The notes: generated by a model not told the origin, from the letters alone. 26,111 bases of DNA from an uncultured Dysgonomonas sp. (GCA_937995835.1 CALKIV010000055.1:1-26111), one strand, 5' to 3'. Shown: positions 18,033-25,986, counted from the first letter of the stretch. Made by a program: numbers and translations.

Positions 18033-21000
18033 TTAAAATCCAAGATTAAGTGTTAATACGTAAGATCTACTAGAAGGATAACTACTTCTATCTATTCCTA
18101 GACTAGTATTACTATCTCCTAATGAGCTACTTGACTCTGGATCCATACCCGTATACTTAGTCCATGTGAGCAAGTTTATACCTGACAACTGTAGTCGACA
18201 CGTACTTAAACCATATTTTTTCAATAACTTACGTGGCACATTATATCCCAGTGACACAGTCTTTAGACGTAAGTAATCTCCATCTTCTAACATTAATTGT
18301 GTAAGATTTTGAGCATAATCGGCATGCGACTTATTACTACTTGATACATAGTTTGCACGAGGTATATCGGTTCCATAATACCCAGGGTCCCCAGTCAAAG
18401 GATTACGTGGACGATAACCATCCATTACGTATCTTGTTTGATTATCACTGTCTCCACGATATCTTTGTATTTTACCATTATTCGCATTAACTATTTTATG
18501 GCCAAACGAACCAGTAAAGAAGACAGACAAATCAAAATTTTGATATGAAAAACTATTTGTAAAGCCAATATTCCAATCCGGCATAGCATGCCCCATTATA
18601 ATTTTATCATTTTCATCTATCACTCCATCATTATTTCGATCTACGTATTTTGGGTGACCCGGTTCTGTTCTATTTTCAAGAGTTCCTTCATACCATACTG
18701 ATGCTGAACTATAAACATCGTTCCAATCCTTGTAGACACCATCTAGCTTATGTCCTTTGAATGTTCCTAAAGGTTCTCCTACAATAAGATAAGTCATGGG
18801 AGTGTTTACTGTATTTGTCATCTGATACGCAACTAAATCATTATCGCCACCTAAGCTTTTTATTTTACCTTTGTTGAAGCCTGCATTAAATATTGTTTTC
18901 CATTTAAATTCTCCAACCAAGTTATCCGAAGAGAATTCGATATCAATCCCTTTATTTTCAACTTTACCTATATTAGTTATCACTTTTTGATAACCAGTTG
19001 TATTAGGCAATCTGTAATCGTATAATAGACTATTCGTTTGTTTATTAAATAAATCTATAGTCAAGAAAAATCTATTTTTAACAAACCCCCAATCTATACC
19101 CATATTTATTTGAGACTGCTTCTCCCAAGACAAGCTGTTATCCCCAATATTCCCTGTCATATAGCCAGTTGTAGGCACTCCATTGATAACAACATTGCCA
19201 GACTTGAGAGTTGATTTAAATCTGTTATCACCAATACCATCATTACCTGTCATTCCCCATCCAACTCTATATTTTAGTGTTGACAACATAATTGATTTCT
19301 GAATGAATTTTTCATTTGTTAAAATCCATGACCCTGATAATGCTGGAAAGTATGCCCATCTTGAATTAGATCCGAAACGAGAAGACGCATCAGCCCTCAT
19401 ACTTCCTGTAACCAAGTAACGATTGTCATAGTTATAATTTACTCGAGCAAAAATTCCAAAGTAGCGATATCTAGCCGTTTTCTGGGTACCCATATTATCC
19501 AAAAGATTAGCACTTCCAATTCCATCCCACTTAAACGCGTCTTCGATTCCTTTTGCATCAGCCTTAAATCCATCCTGTTCGCTCGATTCCCATGTCTGTC
19601 CAACCATAGCTGTCAGACTATGAACTTCACCAAAAGTATTCATATAGGTCAGAGTGTTATCATTCTGAATCTTACTCTGAGTCGACGCTCCTCGCTTTGC
19701 TATTTTATTTTTATCTATATTACTCTGACTCAGATAAATAAATGCTGGAACATAATAATTACTGTTACGTTGACGTGTCCTATAAGCTCCTGATGTACGA
19801 AATGTCAAATGCTTGTCTATTTTCCAATTCAATGTACCATTCACCTCATTCAGCCATTCATCTTGTATATCTTCGGCATATAAGGATTTTGATATTTCAC
19901 TATTAGCAGACAAAACTTCACCTGTTTCCTCATCAATAAACAAACCATTGGAGAATATTCCTCCTCCTGTGTTTGTTGGACGAAGCATAAGAGTACGCAT
20001 CACAGCTCCACTATCACCTCCCCCTATTTTTTGAGTTTTTGTTTTCCCCGTTCTAAAACCGACTTCTAGATCTACACTTTTTACAATTTCGATATTAAAC
20101 TTTCCTCGTAATGAAATACGATTAAATTCACTGTTAACCAATAAGCCCGGCTGATCTAGAACGTTTGCTGACAAATAATATCCCATCTGCTTACTACCTC
20201 CTGATATAGAAAGGTTATATTCTTGAATAATAGCATGAGACTTCAGTATTTCATCTTGAAAATTTCTCGTCTCAAAAGTATCAGGACGCAAACTTGAGAT
20301 ACTTGTCCCTGTTGCCTGTCTTCCATCATTGGCATACATTACATATTGTTCACTATCCATCATTGGCATCTTACGTCTTACTTTTTGATAATGCAACTTA
20401 GTGCTAAAGCTGATCTTAGGTTTCCCAACTTCACCTTTCTTGGTCGTAATCATTATCACACCATTTGCTCCTTTCGATCCGTATATAGCTGTAGCAGATG
20501 CATCTTTCAGCACATCCATAGACGAAATATCATTCGGATTTAAAGTTTGTATCAAACTCTGATCTGTTATGAATCCATCTACAACATATAGTGGAGAGTT
20601 ATTACCAACAATGGAACTTGCTCCACGTATACGAGCAGCAATCTCTCCTCCTGGTTCAGCAGATGTAGTGATAATCATTACACCAGCCGCATTTCCTTGC
20701 AAGGCCTGCTCAATGGACGAAACAGGAGTTTTTTCAATATCCTCATTTGTTACACGTGCAATAGCACTGGTCAGGTCTCTCTTTCTAACAGCTCCATAAC
20801 CAACAACTACTACTTCATCTAAATCTGTAGTTGAAGACTGAAGTTCAATATTAATTGTACCTTGAGACTTAACCAAAACACGTTTTTCTTCGTAACCTAT
20901 ACTGTAGAATTTCAAGGTTGCAGATGCTGGCACAGAGGTAATTCTATAACGACCATCAAGATCAGTTACAACTCCGTTAGTGGTGCCATCTACAGAAACA

Positions 21001-21143
21001 GTAACTCCTATCAATGGAGATTGATCAGCTCCATCAACTACAACTCCCGAAACCTCTATATTTTGAGCAAAAATAGAAATAGGGATTAAACACATAATAG
21101 CAAGTAGCAACTTTCGTGTTTTTAATGGTATTTTCATAAACAT
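18033..21143 (-). CDS. susC: SusC/RagA-family TonB-dependent outer-membrane transporter
   Basis: 1036 residues. The signal peptide ends near SIFAQ. A carboxypeptidase-D-like regulatory domain follows (about 29-103, GVVVDGADQSPLIGVTVSVDG), then the SusC signature around DEVVVVGYG (109-117), a plug domain (about 120-237 with PLYVVDG and the conserved DASATAIYGSKGANGVIMITTK), and a 22-strand-type barrel ending in aromatic F (YVLTLNLGF). It imports oligosaccharides using TonB energy, with the SusD protein encoded next as its lid. The first start gives MFMKIP. The second ATG at 21137 would shorten it by two residues and look more like a standard signal (MKIP), so either is possible. It is the first gene of the operon, with a -7 box 40-47 bp upstream. 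No STN extension or anti-sigma interaction domain is present, which fits control by the divergent hybrid regulator. Confidence 0.97.
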   Translation of the reverse strand: MFMKIPLKTRKLLLAIMCLIPISIFAQNIEVSGVVVDGADQSPLIGVTVSVDGTTNGVVTDLDGRYRITSVPASATLKFYSIGYEEKRVLVKSQGTINIELQSSTTDLDEVVVVGYGAVRKRDLTSAIARVTNEDIEKTPVSSIEQALQGNAAGVMIITTSAEPGGEIAARIRGASSIVGNNSPLYVVDGFITDQSLIQTLNPNDISSMDVLKDASATAIYGSKGANGVIMITTKKGEVGKPKISFSTKLHYQKVRRKMPMMDSEQYVMYANDGRQATGTSISSLRPDTFETRNFQDEILKSHAIIQEYNLSISGGSKQMGYYLSANVLDQPGLLVNSEFNRISLRGKFNIEIVKSVDLEVGFRTGKTKTQKIGGGDSGAVMRTLMLRPTNTGGGIFSNGLFIDEETGEVLSANSEISKSLYAEDIQDEWLNEVNGTLNWKIDKHLTFRTSGAYRTRQRNSNYYVPAFIYLSQSNIDKNKIAKRGASTQSKIQNDNTLTYMNTFGEVHSLTAMVGQTWESSEQDGFKADAKGIEDAFKWDGIGSANLLDNMGTQKTARYRYFGIFARVNYNYDNRYLVTGSMRADASSRFGSNSRWAYFPALSGSWILTNEKFIQKSIMLSTLKYRVGWGMTGNDGIGDNRFKSTLKSGNVVINGVPTTGYMTGNIGDNSLSWEKQSQINMGIDWGFVKNRFFLTIDLFNKQTNSLLYDYRLPNTTGYQKVITNIGKVENKGIDIEFSSDNLVGEFKWKTIFNAGFNKGKIKSLGGDNDLVAYQMTNTVNTPMTYLIVGEPLGTFKGHKLDGVYKDWNDVYSSASVWYEGTLENRTEPGHPKYVDRNNDGVIDENDKIIMGHAMPDWNIGFTNSFSYQNFDLSVFFTGSFGHKIVNANNGKIQRYRGDSDNQTRYVMDGYRPRNPLTGDPGYYGTDIPRANYVSSSNKSHADYAQNLTQLMLEDGDYLRLKTVSLGYNVPRKLLKKYGLSTCRLQLSGINLLTWTKYTGMDPESSSSLGDSNTSLGIDRSSYPSSRSYVLTLNLGF

Positions 21144-21182
21144 AAGGTTTTATAGTAAAAAAAAATTCATGGTTTAACGACA

Positions 21183-21190
21183 CAAATATA
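21183..21190 (-). promoter_or_regulatory. -7 box for the susC operon
   Basis: The minus strand reads TATATTTG, an exact match to TAnnTTTG. The start site would fall near 21176, leaving a leader of about 33 bases before susC. No good TTTG lies 19-21 bases upstream, as expected for a promoter that depends on an activator. Confidence 0.6.
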
Positions 21191-21244
21191 TGACCACAAA
21201 CCTCTATATGGTGTTTAATTATTCTTTTATTAATTCTCTTTTAG

Positions 21245-21299
21245 ACCTAAAATACCTTCTAGATGGATGTAAAATCTATGATTTATACCTAAAAACCTT
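21245..21299. promoter_or_regulatory. Direct repeat upstream of susC (operator candidate)
   Basis: ACCTAAAATACCTT (21245-21258) and ACCTAAAAACCTT (21287-21299) begin 42 bases apart, close to four helical turns, so both would face the same side of the DNA. A weaker inverted partial copy (TTAGGT) lies at 21393-21398. They are 55 to 116 bp upstream of the susC -7 box, a suitable place for an AraC-family dimer. Binding is inferred. Confidence 0.4.
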
Positions 21300-21312
21300 T
21301 AATAAATTCTGA

Positions 21313-21324
21313 TTCAGATCTGAA
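21313..21324. promoter_or_regulatory. Perfect 12-bp palindrome in the divergent promoter region
   Basis: TTCAGATCTGAA is its own reverse complement and lies about midway between susC and the regulator gene. It may be a symmetric operator for a dimeric protein. Its small size and AT-rich context leave chance as an option. Confidence 0.35.
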
Positions 21325-21342
21325 ACAAAAACACAGATCACT

Positions 21343-21361
21343 AACTATCAACACTTTGCAA
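21343..21361. repeat. Copy B of a short intergenic element shared with the operon's far end
   Basis: AACTATCAACACTTTGCAA matches 427-449 except for four extra bases there, and AGATCAC precedes both. The sequence is in the same orientation at both ends of the PUL. Its role is unknown. Confidence 0.35.
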
Positions 21362-21494
21362 AACATCACCAACATTTAATAAAAACCGAATATTAGGTTC
21401 AGCCTTTCTTCCTTTTGCATTACTTTTTTTCAGTAATTTTTATCAAGCGAGCCCAAATTGGATCTGATTTCAATGTAGTGTTCAAAAATATCTA

Positions 21495-21502
21495 TATATT
21501 TG
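21495..21502 (+). promoter_or_regulatory. -7 box for the hybrid regulator gene
   Basis: TATATTTG matches TAnnTTTG exactly and would place the start site near 21509, about 40 bases ahead of the ATG at 21550. No exact TTTG is found at -33, though TTTC lies near the right spacing. Confidence 0.55.
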
Positions 21503-21549
21503 CAATTCATAAGATCAAGTATTATTCGATACTTTCTTTGTAAATTACT

Positions 21550-22968
21550 ATGAAAACTCACATCCTTTTTATTATTACTTTTATTCCTATCCTTCTTGTA
21601 GGACAGAATAATGGTGATAGGTTTATACAACAGGGACACCCTTATGACCTACTGGGAGGTTCAATCAACACAATCACTCAGGACAACTGGGGCTTCTTGT
21701 GGTTTGGCACAGACAATGGTCTAAGTCGCTTTGATGGCTATAACTTTAAACATTTACATAATAAGAGCAAGTCAAATAAAACTAACCCTTCAAAAAATTA
21801 TATAAAAAAGATCTTCTTAGATAGTGAAAATCGTCTCTGGATAGGCATGCACAAAGGGCTATCAATTTATGATGATGCGATATACGATTTAAGAAGTATA
21901 CCTGAATTCGATAATCTATATATAAATTCATTAAAAGAAGATGCTAATAAAAATATTTGGGTAGCAACTCATAACGGAATTTATATACTTTCTAAAGACT
22001 CAAAGGAAATTTATCATATAGGAGCAGAAAATTCTTCAGAGCTAGACAATAAAAAAGTCAACTTTATTGTGCCTGACCAACACAACAACTTTTGGGCATT
22101 TTCTGAATATGGAATTCATAAGATTTGGACAACTGATCAAAATAATATTAAAACATCATTCTCTTTTACTAACAAATGTAAAGTTAATATTAGCAGTTAC
22201 TCGATTAAAGGACGTATCGGTTTTTTTGTTATTGACAAAGAGAATAATGCGTACTTCAGTGTGGATAATACGATATACACAATAAATCTAGAGAATGACA
22301 CTTTTAATCTCAACGATGCATCTATCGTAGCACAAGGAGAAGAATATCTATGTGCCCAAATGGATAGTTACAACAACCTATGGGTTGGAACTAGATATAG
22401 AGGTATTACCCTTTTCAAGAAAAAGTCTGATGTGAAATTTACACAAAAGAAATACTGGATTTCTCCAAATCGGTCTTACGACATAAGCAACACTGTAACA
22501 ACTCTATATGAGGATAATTTAGGTAATATTTGGGTGGGTACACCAAAGGAACTGTTTGCAATGAAGAGAAACAACACCCAAAACTTCAATTCTATCAGAG
22601 AGGGAGAAGACAGTAACTCTCTGACAAATAGAATTGTAACCGGAGTCCTTGAAGATGAAAACACAAACATATGGATTACTACTTCCTACGGACTAAATAA
22701 GTTATCTTGGCTAAATAAAGATAAAAAGGGCGTTCACATTGATCATTATATAAATGAAATAAATAAGGATCAAAATTTTGATTCGAGCAACAGTCTGCAA
22801 AGTCTAATATCTAAAGATCAAAATACTTTATGGATATCAACTAAAAAGAATATTCTTAGCTATAATATCAAAAACGAACAGTTTTTTGAAGATAAGCAAC
22901 TATCTGATTTTTTGAAAAACAACAATTTGAAAATGGCACGTTGTTTTTTTAAAGATGAAAAAAAATAA
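21550..22968 (+). CDS. Hybrid two-component regulator, N-terminal sensor part (frameshifted)
   Basis: 472 residues. Signal peptide MKTHILFIITFIPILLVGQ, then a periplasmic beta-propeller made of two-component-regulator propeller repeats, recognisable as N/D-x-x-IWVG/IGT-x-x-GI/L blocks (for example NWGFLWFGTDNGL, NRLWIGMHKGL, NIWVATHNGI, NNLWVGTRYRGI, NIWVGTPKELF, NIWITTSYGL). In PUL regulators this domain binds the signal oligosaccharide. The frame ends after FFKDEKK at a stop following an A8 run (22958-22965). One fewer A would fuse it with the downstream frame to give a protein of about 1359 residues, a normal length for this family. On its own this part would be a secreted sensor without membrane anchor or output. 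It could be a real mutation, a phase switch or a sequencing error. Confidence 0.88.
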   Translation: MKTHILFIITFIPILLVGQNNGDRFIQQGHPYDLLGGSINTITQDNWGFLWFGTDNGLSRFDGYNFKHLHNKSKSNKTNPSKNYIKKIFLDSENRLWIGMHKGLSIYDDAIYDLRSIPEFDNLYINSLKEDANKNIWVATHNGIYILSKDSKEIYHIGAENSSELDNKKVNFIVPDQHNNFWAFSEYGIHKIWTTDQNNIKTSFSFTNKCKVNISSYSIKGRIGFFVIDKENNAYFSVDNTIYTINLENDTFNLNDASIVAQGEEYLCAQMDSYNNLWVGTRYRGITLFKKKSDVKFTQKKYWISPNRSYDISNTVTTLYEDNLGNIWVGTPKELFAMKRNNTQNFNSIREGEDSNSLTNRIVTGVLEDENTNIWITTSYGLNKLSWLNKDKKGVHIDHYINEINKDQNFDSSNSLQSLISKDQNTLWISTKKNILSYNIKNEQFFEDKQLSDFLKNNNLKMARCFFKDEKK

Positions 22969-25630
22969 TATATGGATAGGATTTGAGTTTGGTGGAATTT
23001 GCATCTTTCTTGCTGATAAAAATGAGTTTGTTCGCCTTGGCACTATCGATAGTACTTTCGACGACGGTGATTATTGGGCGATAACCAAAGATGCACGAGA
23101 CTACATTTGGATAGGCTCTAAAAGAAAAGGATTATTCAAAATAAAGATCAATATGGATTCTTTAGGAATGAGCCAGAACTCGATCAGCTATAAAAAACAA
23201 TATTTGCCTACAAAGTGGATAACTTCCGTATTCATTAATAAAGACAATATAGCTTGGGTTGGAACCTCTAACGAAGCTTATCATTACGCCTCTGCAATTG
23301 ATGATTTCGAAGAATTAAAAATGATTGGACCAAGTGACCAATCCACATATATATCAGGTATTACAGAGGATCAAAACGATGCCCTATGGTTTTCTACCAC
23401 AACTGGCATATTCAAATTTGACGAAAACAAGCAATTGACTCAAGCATATAATACCAATGAACATGATTTTGCTAAAATAAACTATCAGTTTAGCACATTT
23501 TGTGCACATGACGGAACCATCTATATGGGAGGTATAAATGGACTCACTTATTTTTCACCAAACCTATTACAGGCAGATACCATAAAGCAGAAAATTTTCA
23601 TTTCCGATTTTAAAGTGTTAAATCGACCATTTTCTCTTGAGGGTAAAAAAAATATCAACTTAACTCGCTTGGTACATTTATCTTATAAAGAAAATCAATT
23701 CGCATTCGAATTCTCTACACTTTACTTGACTGATCCTTATAAAATTAAATACAGATATAAGTTAGAAGGATTGGATAAAGATTGGATATATGTAGACACA
23801 AACAGAAATCATGCATCATATTCAAATCTAGCCCCAGGGCATTATAAATTTTGTGTACAGTCAACAACGAGATCGGGTGAATGGACGAATAACGAAAATG
23901 TCATAGAAATTATTATAGCACCACCTTTTTGGGCTACATGGTGGGCATATTGTATATACATACTTATACTCATATTAATAGTGGTCTTCATCATATATCT
24001 CAATTATGTAAAAGGTATTTATGGACAACAAAAAAAATACAACCAATGGAAAACAGAACTTTATACCAACATTATTAATAGCTTTGATACTCCTTTATTC
24101 CTATTAAAAGCACCTCTAGAGAATATGATAGGAAGCCTTCATAATATGGGAGAGTCTGAAATTGAGGAATTACTAAAAATAATGAACCAAAACGTTAAGC
24201 GTTTACGTCATTTAGTAAAACAGTTATCAGAAATTCAAAAAATAGAAGTCAATGAAACCTCTTTACAAATGTCTAAAGTGGATTTAATTCCTTTCATCCA
24301 AAACGTATATAACTTGTTTTTTTCAATAGCCCAAAATAAAAATTTACATTTCGAATATCACCATACTAAAGACTCTATTGAAGTGCATATTGATATTGAA
24401 AAGATTGAAATAATTCTATTCAATTTACTATCAAACATCTTTAGAAATACCAAAGAAAATGGACGTATTGTCCTAAATTGCTATGTTGACAATAAGAATC
24501 AAGCATGGATTGAGCTCTTTAGCAATGATATAGATATAAAGAGTCAAGAATCACATAATATATACAGCGATAATTCGACTGATAGCATTTTTAATTCAGA
24601 TTTGGCCACTGGACTAGGTTTCACTCTCGCAAAAGATTTTGTAGAGCTTCATGGAGGTAAACTTCATGTAGAGCATATCGTTGGAAAAGGGTGTACCTTC
24701 AGCTTCTTCCTTCCAAAGAAACAACAATCTATTAATTTTTCTGATGCTAAACTAAATCAATCATATTTAGAGTCTTATATTGATATCGAAAAAGACTTAG
24801 ATATAACGGCTAACTCTTCAGAGCTCTTGAACGAGAAGGGGAACAAACACACTATACTTCTTGTTGAGAAAGATAAAGAAACGAGCATACTTTTGAGCAA
24901 AATATTGATTAAAAACAATTATAGGCCTAAAGTATTTAATTCAATAGAGGAAATATATAATGCAGCCGTAAAGCTCGAACCATCACTGATATTGTTTAAT
25001 TTAACAGTCGACAGTAAATACGAATTATTACATCTTTGCAAAAGTCTAAAAGACAATATTCAAACCTGTCATATTCCTATACTTCTTATCCTCGAAAAAG
25101 ATGCAGAAGAGAGGGAATCAGTAGAAGGCTATGAAGCTGGTGCAGATGCCTGTATAAGTAAACCTTTTGAGATATCATATTTGATGATTAGAATCAAACA
25201 TTTGATAAATATCAGACAGTCTATAAAAGAAAAGGTTTTGATTGATGAATCGATTTTTTCAGAGAAGGAAAGAATAGCTACAACATCCAGCGATGAAAAT
25301 TTCTTAAATAAAATAATGAAAATTATAGAAGGTAATATCGCTAATGAAAACTTCAATTTAGAAGAATTTTCAAAACAAGCCAATATTAGCCGTTCTGTTT
25401 TGAACACTAAAATACAATCTCTGGTAGGACAGACCCCGATAGAGTTTGTTAAGACTATCAGACTAAAAAAAGCCGCACATCTACTAGAAACAAACGCATA
25501 TACTATTTCAGAGATCAGCATGATAGTCGGATTCACCGATCCCGGTTATTTCAGTACCTGCTTCAAAAAACAATACAATGAGGCTCCCAGCGAGTATGTG
25601 AAGAATAGAAAAACATCAAACAAAGGATAA
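22955..25630 (+). CDS. Hybrid two-component regulator, C-terminal part with degenerate phosphorelay and intact AraC domain
   Basis: 891 residues from an ATG that overlaps the upstream frame by 14 bp. This start is probably not genuine, because the protein begins inside a propeller repeat (NNIWIGFEFGG). Domains: propeller repeats to about 200, Y_Y_Y domain (about 248-322), one membrane segment (about 325-349), kinase dimerization region (about 363-432), ATPase-like domain (about 470-588), receiver-like domain (about 632-755), and AraC-type helix-turn-helix (about 778-884, with ISRSVLNTKI and ISEISMIVGFTDPGYFSTCFKKQY). The kinase His is replaced by N375 (NIINSFDTP), the G1 box is lost (SNDIDI, 523-528), and the receiver Asp is N682 (LILFNL), with K639 in its acidic pair and L713 at the Thr position. 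K736 is kept. Phosphotransfer therefore looks impossible, while DNA binding looks intact. Confidence 0.9.
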   Translation: MKKNNIWIGFEFGGICIFLADKNEFVRLGTIDSTFDDGDYWAITKDARDYIWIGSKRKGLFKIKINMDSLGMSQNSISYKKQYLPTKWITSVFINKDNIAWVGTSNEAYHYASAIDDFEELKMIGPSDQSTYISGITEDQNDALWFSTTTGIFKFDENKQLTQAYNTNEHDFAKINYQFSTFCAHDGTIYMGGINGLTYFSPNLLQADTIKQKIFISDFKVLNRPFSLEGKKNINLTRLVHLSYKENQFAFEFSTLYLTDPYKIKYRYKLEGLDKDWIYVDTNRNHASYSNLAPGHYKFCVQSTTRSGEWTNNENVIEIIIAPPFWATWWAYCIYILILILIVVFIIYLNYVKGIYGQQKKYNQWKTELYTNIINSFDTPLFLLKAPLENMIGSLHNMGESEIEELLKIMNQNVKRLRHLVKQLSEIQKIEVNETSLQMSKVDLIPFIQNVYNLFFSIAQNKNLHFEYHHTKDSIEVHIDIEKIEIILFNLLSNIFRNTKENGRIVLNCYVDNKNQAWIELFSNDIDIKSQESHNIYSDNSTDSIFNSDLATGLGFTLAKDFVELHGGKLHVEHIVGKGCTFSFFLPKKQQSINFSDAKLNQSYLESYIDIEKDLDITANSSELLNEKGNKHTILLVEKDKETSILLSKILIKNNYRPKVFNSIEEIYNAAVKLEPSLILFNLTVDSKYELLHLCKSLKDNIQTCHIPILLILEKDAEERESVEGYEAGADACISKPFEISYLMIRIKHLINIRQSIKEKVLIDESIFSEKERIATTSSDENFLNKIMKIIEGNIANENFNLEEFSKQANISRSVLNTKIQSLVGQTPIEFVKTIRLKKAAHLLETNAYTISEISMIVGFTDPGYFSTCFKKQYNEAPSEYVKNRKTSNKG
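22958..22965 (+). other. A8 homopolymer at the regulator frameshift
   Basis: Eight adenines after GATG. With eight, the upstream frame stops at TAA (22966-22968). With seven, the reading continues as Asp-Glu-Lys-Asn-Asn-Ile-Trp into the next propeller repeat, which restores a perfect family motif. Homopolymer runs are prone to replication and transcription slippage and to sequencing error. Confidence 0.85.
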
Positions 25631-25799
25631 AGAATAAAAGACTATTTATATAGTTTTAAGCATTGGGATTGATTCTTTTGAGCCTATATACTCCTTCTGA
25701 TAAAAGAATGAGTTTCTTTCACTAACAGATAGAATAAAACAACTCCCTTAGCGATCTAAATATTTACAAAACAGAGAGCTTAAACGAAAAAGATATAAG

Positions 25800-25885
25800 A
25801 GTAATTGATCTAAAAGGAATACTCTATATAGCAAAAAAAATCAAGAAACATTTGTTTCTTGATTTTCTGTTTGCGATCAATTACT
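25800..25885. repeat. 11-bp inverted repeat flanking the terminator near the tRNA-Ile junction
   Basis: AGTAATTGATC (25800-25810) is the exact reverse complement of GATCAATTACT (25875-25885). The right arm ends 23 bp from the 24-bp att-like repeat. It may be a recombinase arm site, a protein-binding site, or part of a larger RNA structure around the terminator. I found no copy at the left end. Confidence 0.45.
25833..25866. terminator. Bidirectional intrinsic terminator between the regulator and tRNA-Ile
   Basis: A perfect stem of about 14 bp, containing AATCAAGAAACA and its complement, spans 25837-25866. On the minus strand it is followed by eight T residues, making a strong terminator about 45 bases downstream of tRNA-Ile. 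On the plus strand it ends in TTTTCTGTTT and can serve the regulator transcript about 206 bases after its stop codon. It would stop transcripts leaving tRNA-Ile before they enter the PUL. Confidence 0.8.
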
Positions 25886-25908
25886 AATCGACTTTAATGT
25901 ATCTTTTC

Positions 25909-25932
25909 TTGGTAGTCCCAGGCAGAGTTGAA
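25909..25932 (-). repeat. 24-bp att-like direct repeat, right copy, within tRNA-Ile 3' end
   Basis: Identical to 154-177 and in the same orientation. It covers the tRNA-Ile 3' end from the T-loop through the encoded CCA. Together the two copies bound about 25.7 kb that includes all PUL genes, as expected of attL and attR of an element that regenerates the tRNA at one end. Confidence 0.85.
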
Positions 25933-25986
25933 CTGCCGACCTCTACATTATCAGTGTAGCGCTCTAACCAACTGAGCTATAGGACT
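25913..25986 (-). tRNA. tRNA-Ile (anticodon GAT)
   Basis: The minus strand gives acceptor AGTCCTA, D-arm GCTC/GAGC, anticodon stem CTACA/TGTAG around loop CTGATAA with anticodon GAT, T-arm GGCAG/CTGCC, acceptor 3' arm TGGGACT and discriminator A73. CCA is encoded at 25910-25912. All stems pair. It is the tRNA-Ile type of Bacteroides 16S-23S spacers. No 16S rRNA 3' end is seen in the 125 bases upstream of it (25987-26111), so an rRNA operon is likely but not shown. Confidence 0.97.

Larger units (their letters stand above)
21144..21549. promoter_or_regulatory. Divergent regulatory region between susC and the regulator gene
   Basis: A 406-bp non-coding region separates the two diverging genes. 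It holds a -7 box for each direction, a perfect 12-bp palindrome, a direct repeat with 42-bp spacing, and a short element shared with 427-449. This is where an AraC-type domain of the regulator would be expected to bind to activate susC. I see no riboswitch-like fold or small gene in it. Confidence 0.75.
25631..25908. other. Non-coding right flank between the regulator and tRNA-Ile
   Basis: No gene is seen here. It contains a wide-loop hairpin just after the regulator (ATTCTTTT at 25672-25679 with AAAAGAAT at 25702-25709), an 11-bp inverted repeat (25800-25810 and 25875-25885), and the strong terminator nested in it. An integrase gene, commonly found next to the rebuilt tRNA in integrated islands, is absent. 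Confidence 0.75.

Noticed and set aside
713..21143. CRISPR arrays, insertion sequences or transposons within the PUL
   Set aside because: No regularly spaced repeats and no transposase-like frames or terminal inverted repeats were seen.
25129..25536. Open frame of 135 codons on the minus strand inside the regulator
   Set aside because: It is antisense to the well-conserved AraC and receiver regions and has no recognisable family; a shadow of the real gene.
22955..25630. Downstream regulator frame as an independent gene with its own start
   Set aside because: Its ATG lies inside the coding sequence of the upstream frame, it begins in the middle of a propeller repeat, and it lacks a signal peptide needed to place those repeats outside. 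A frameshifted single gene explains it better.
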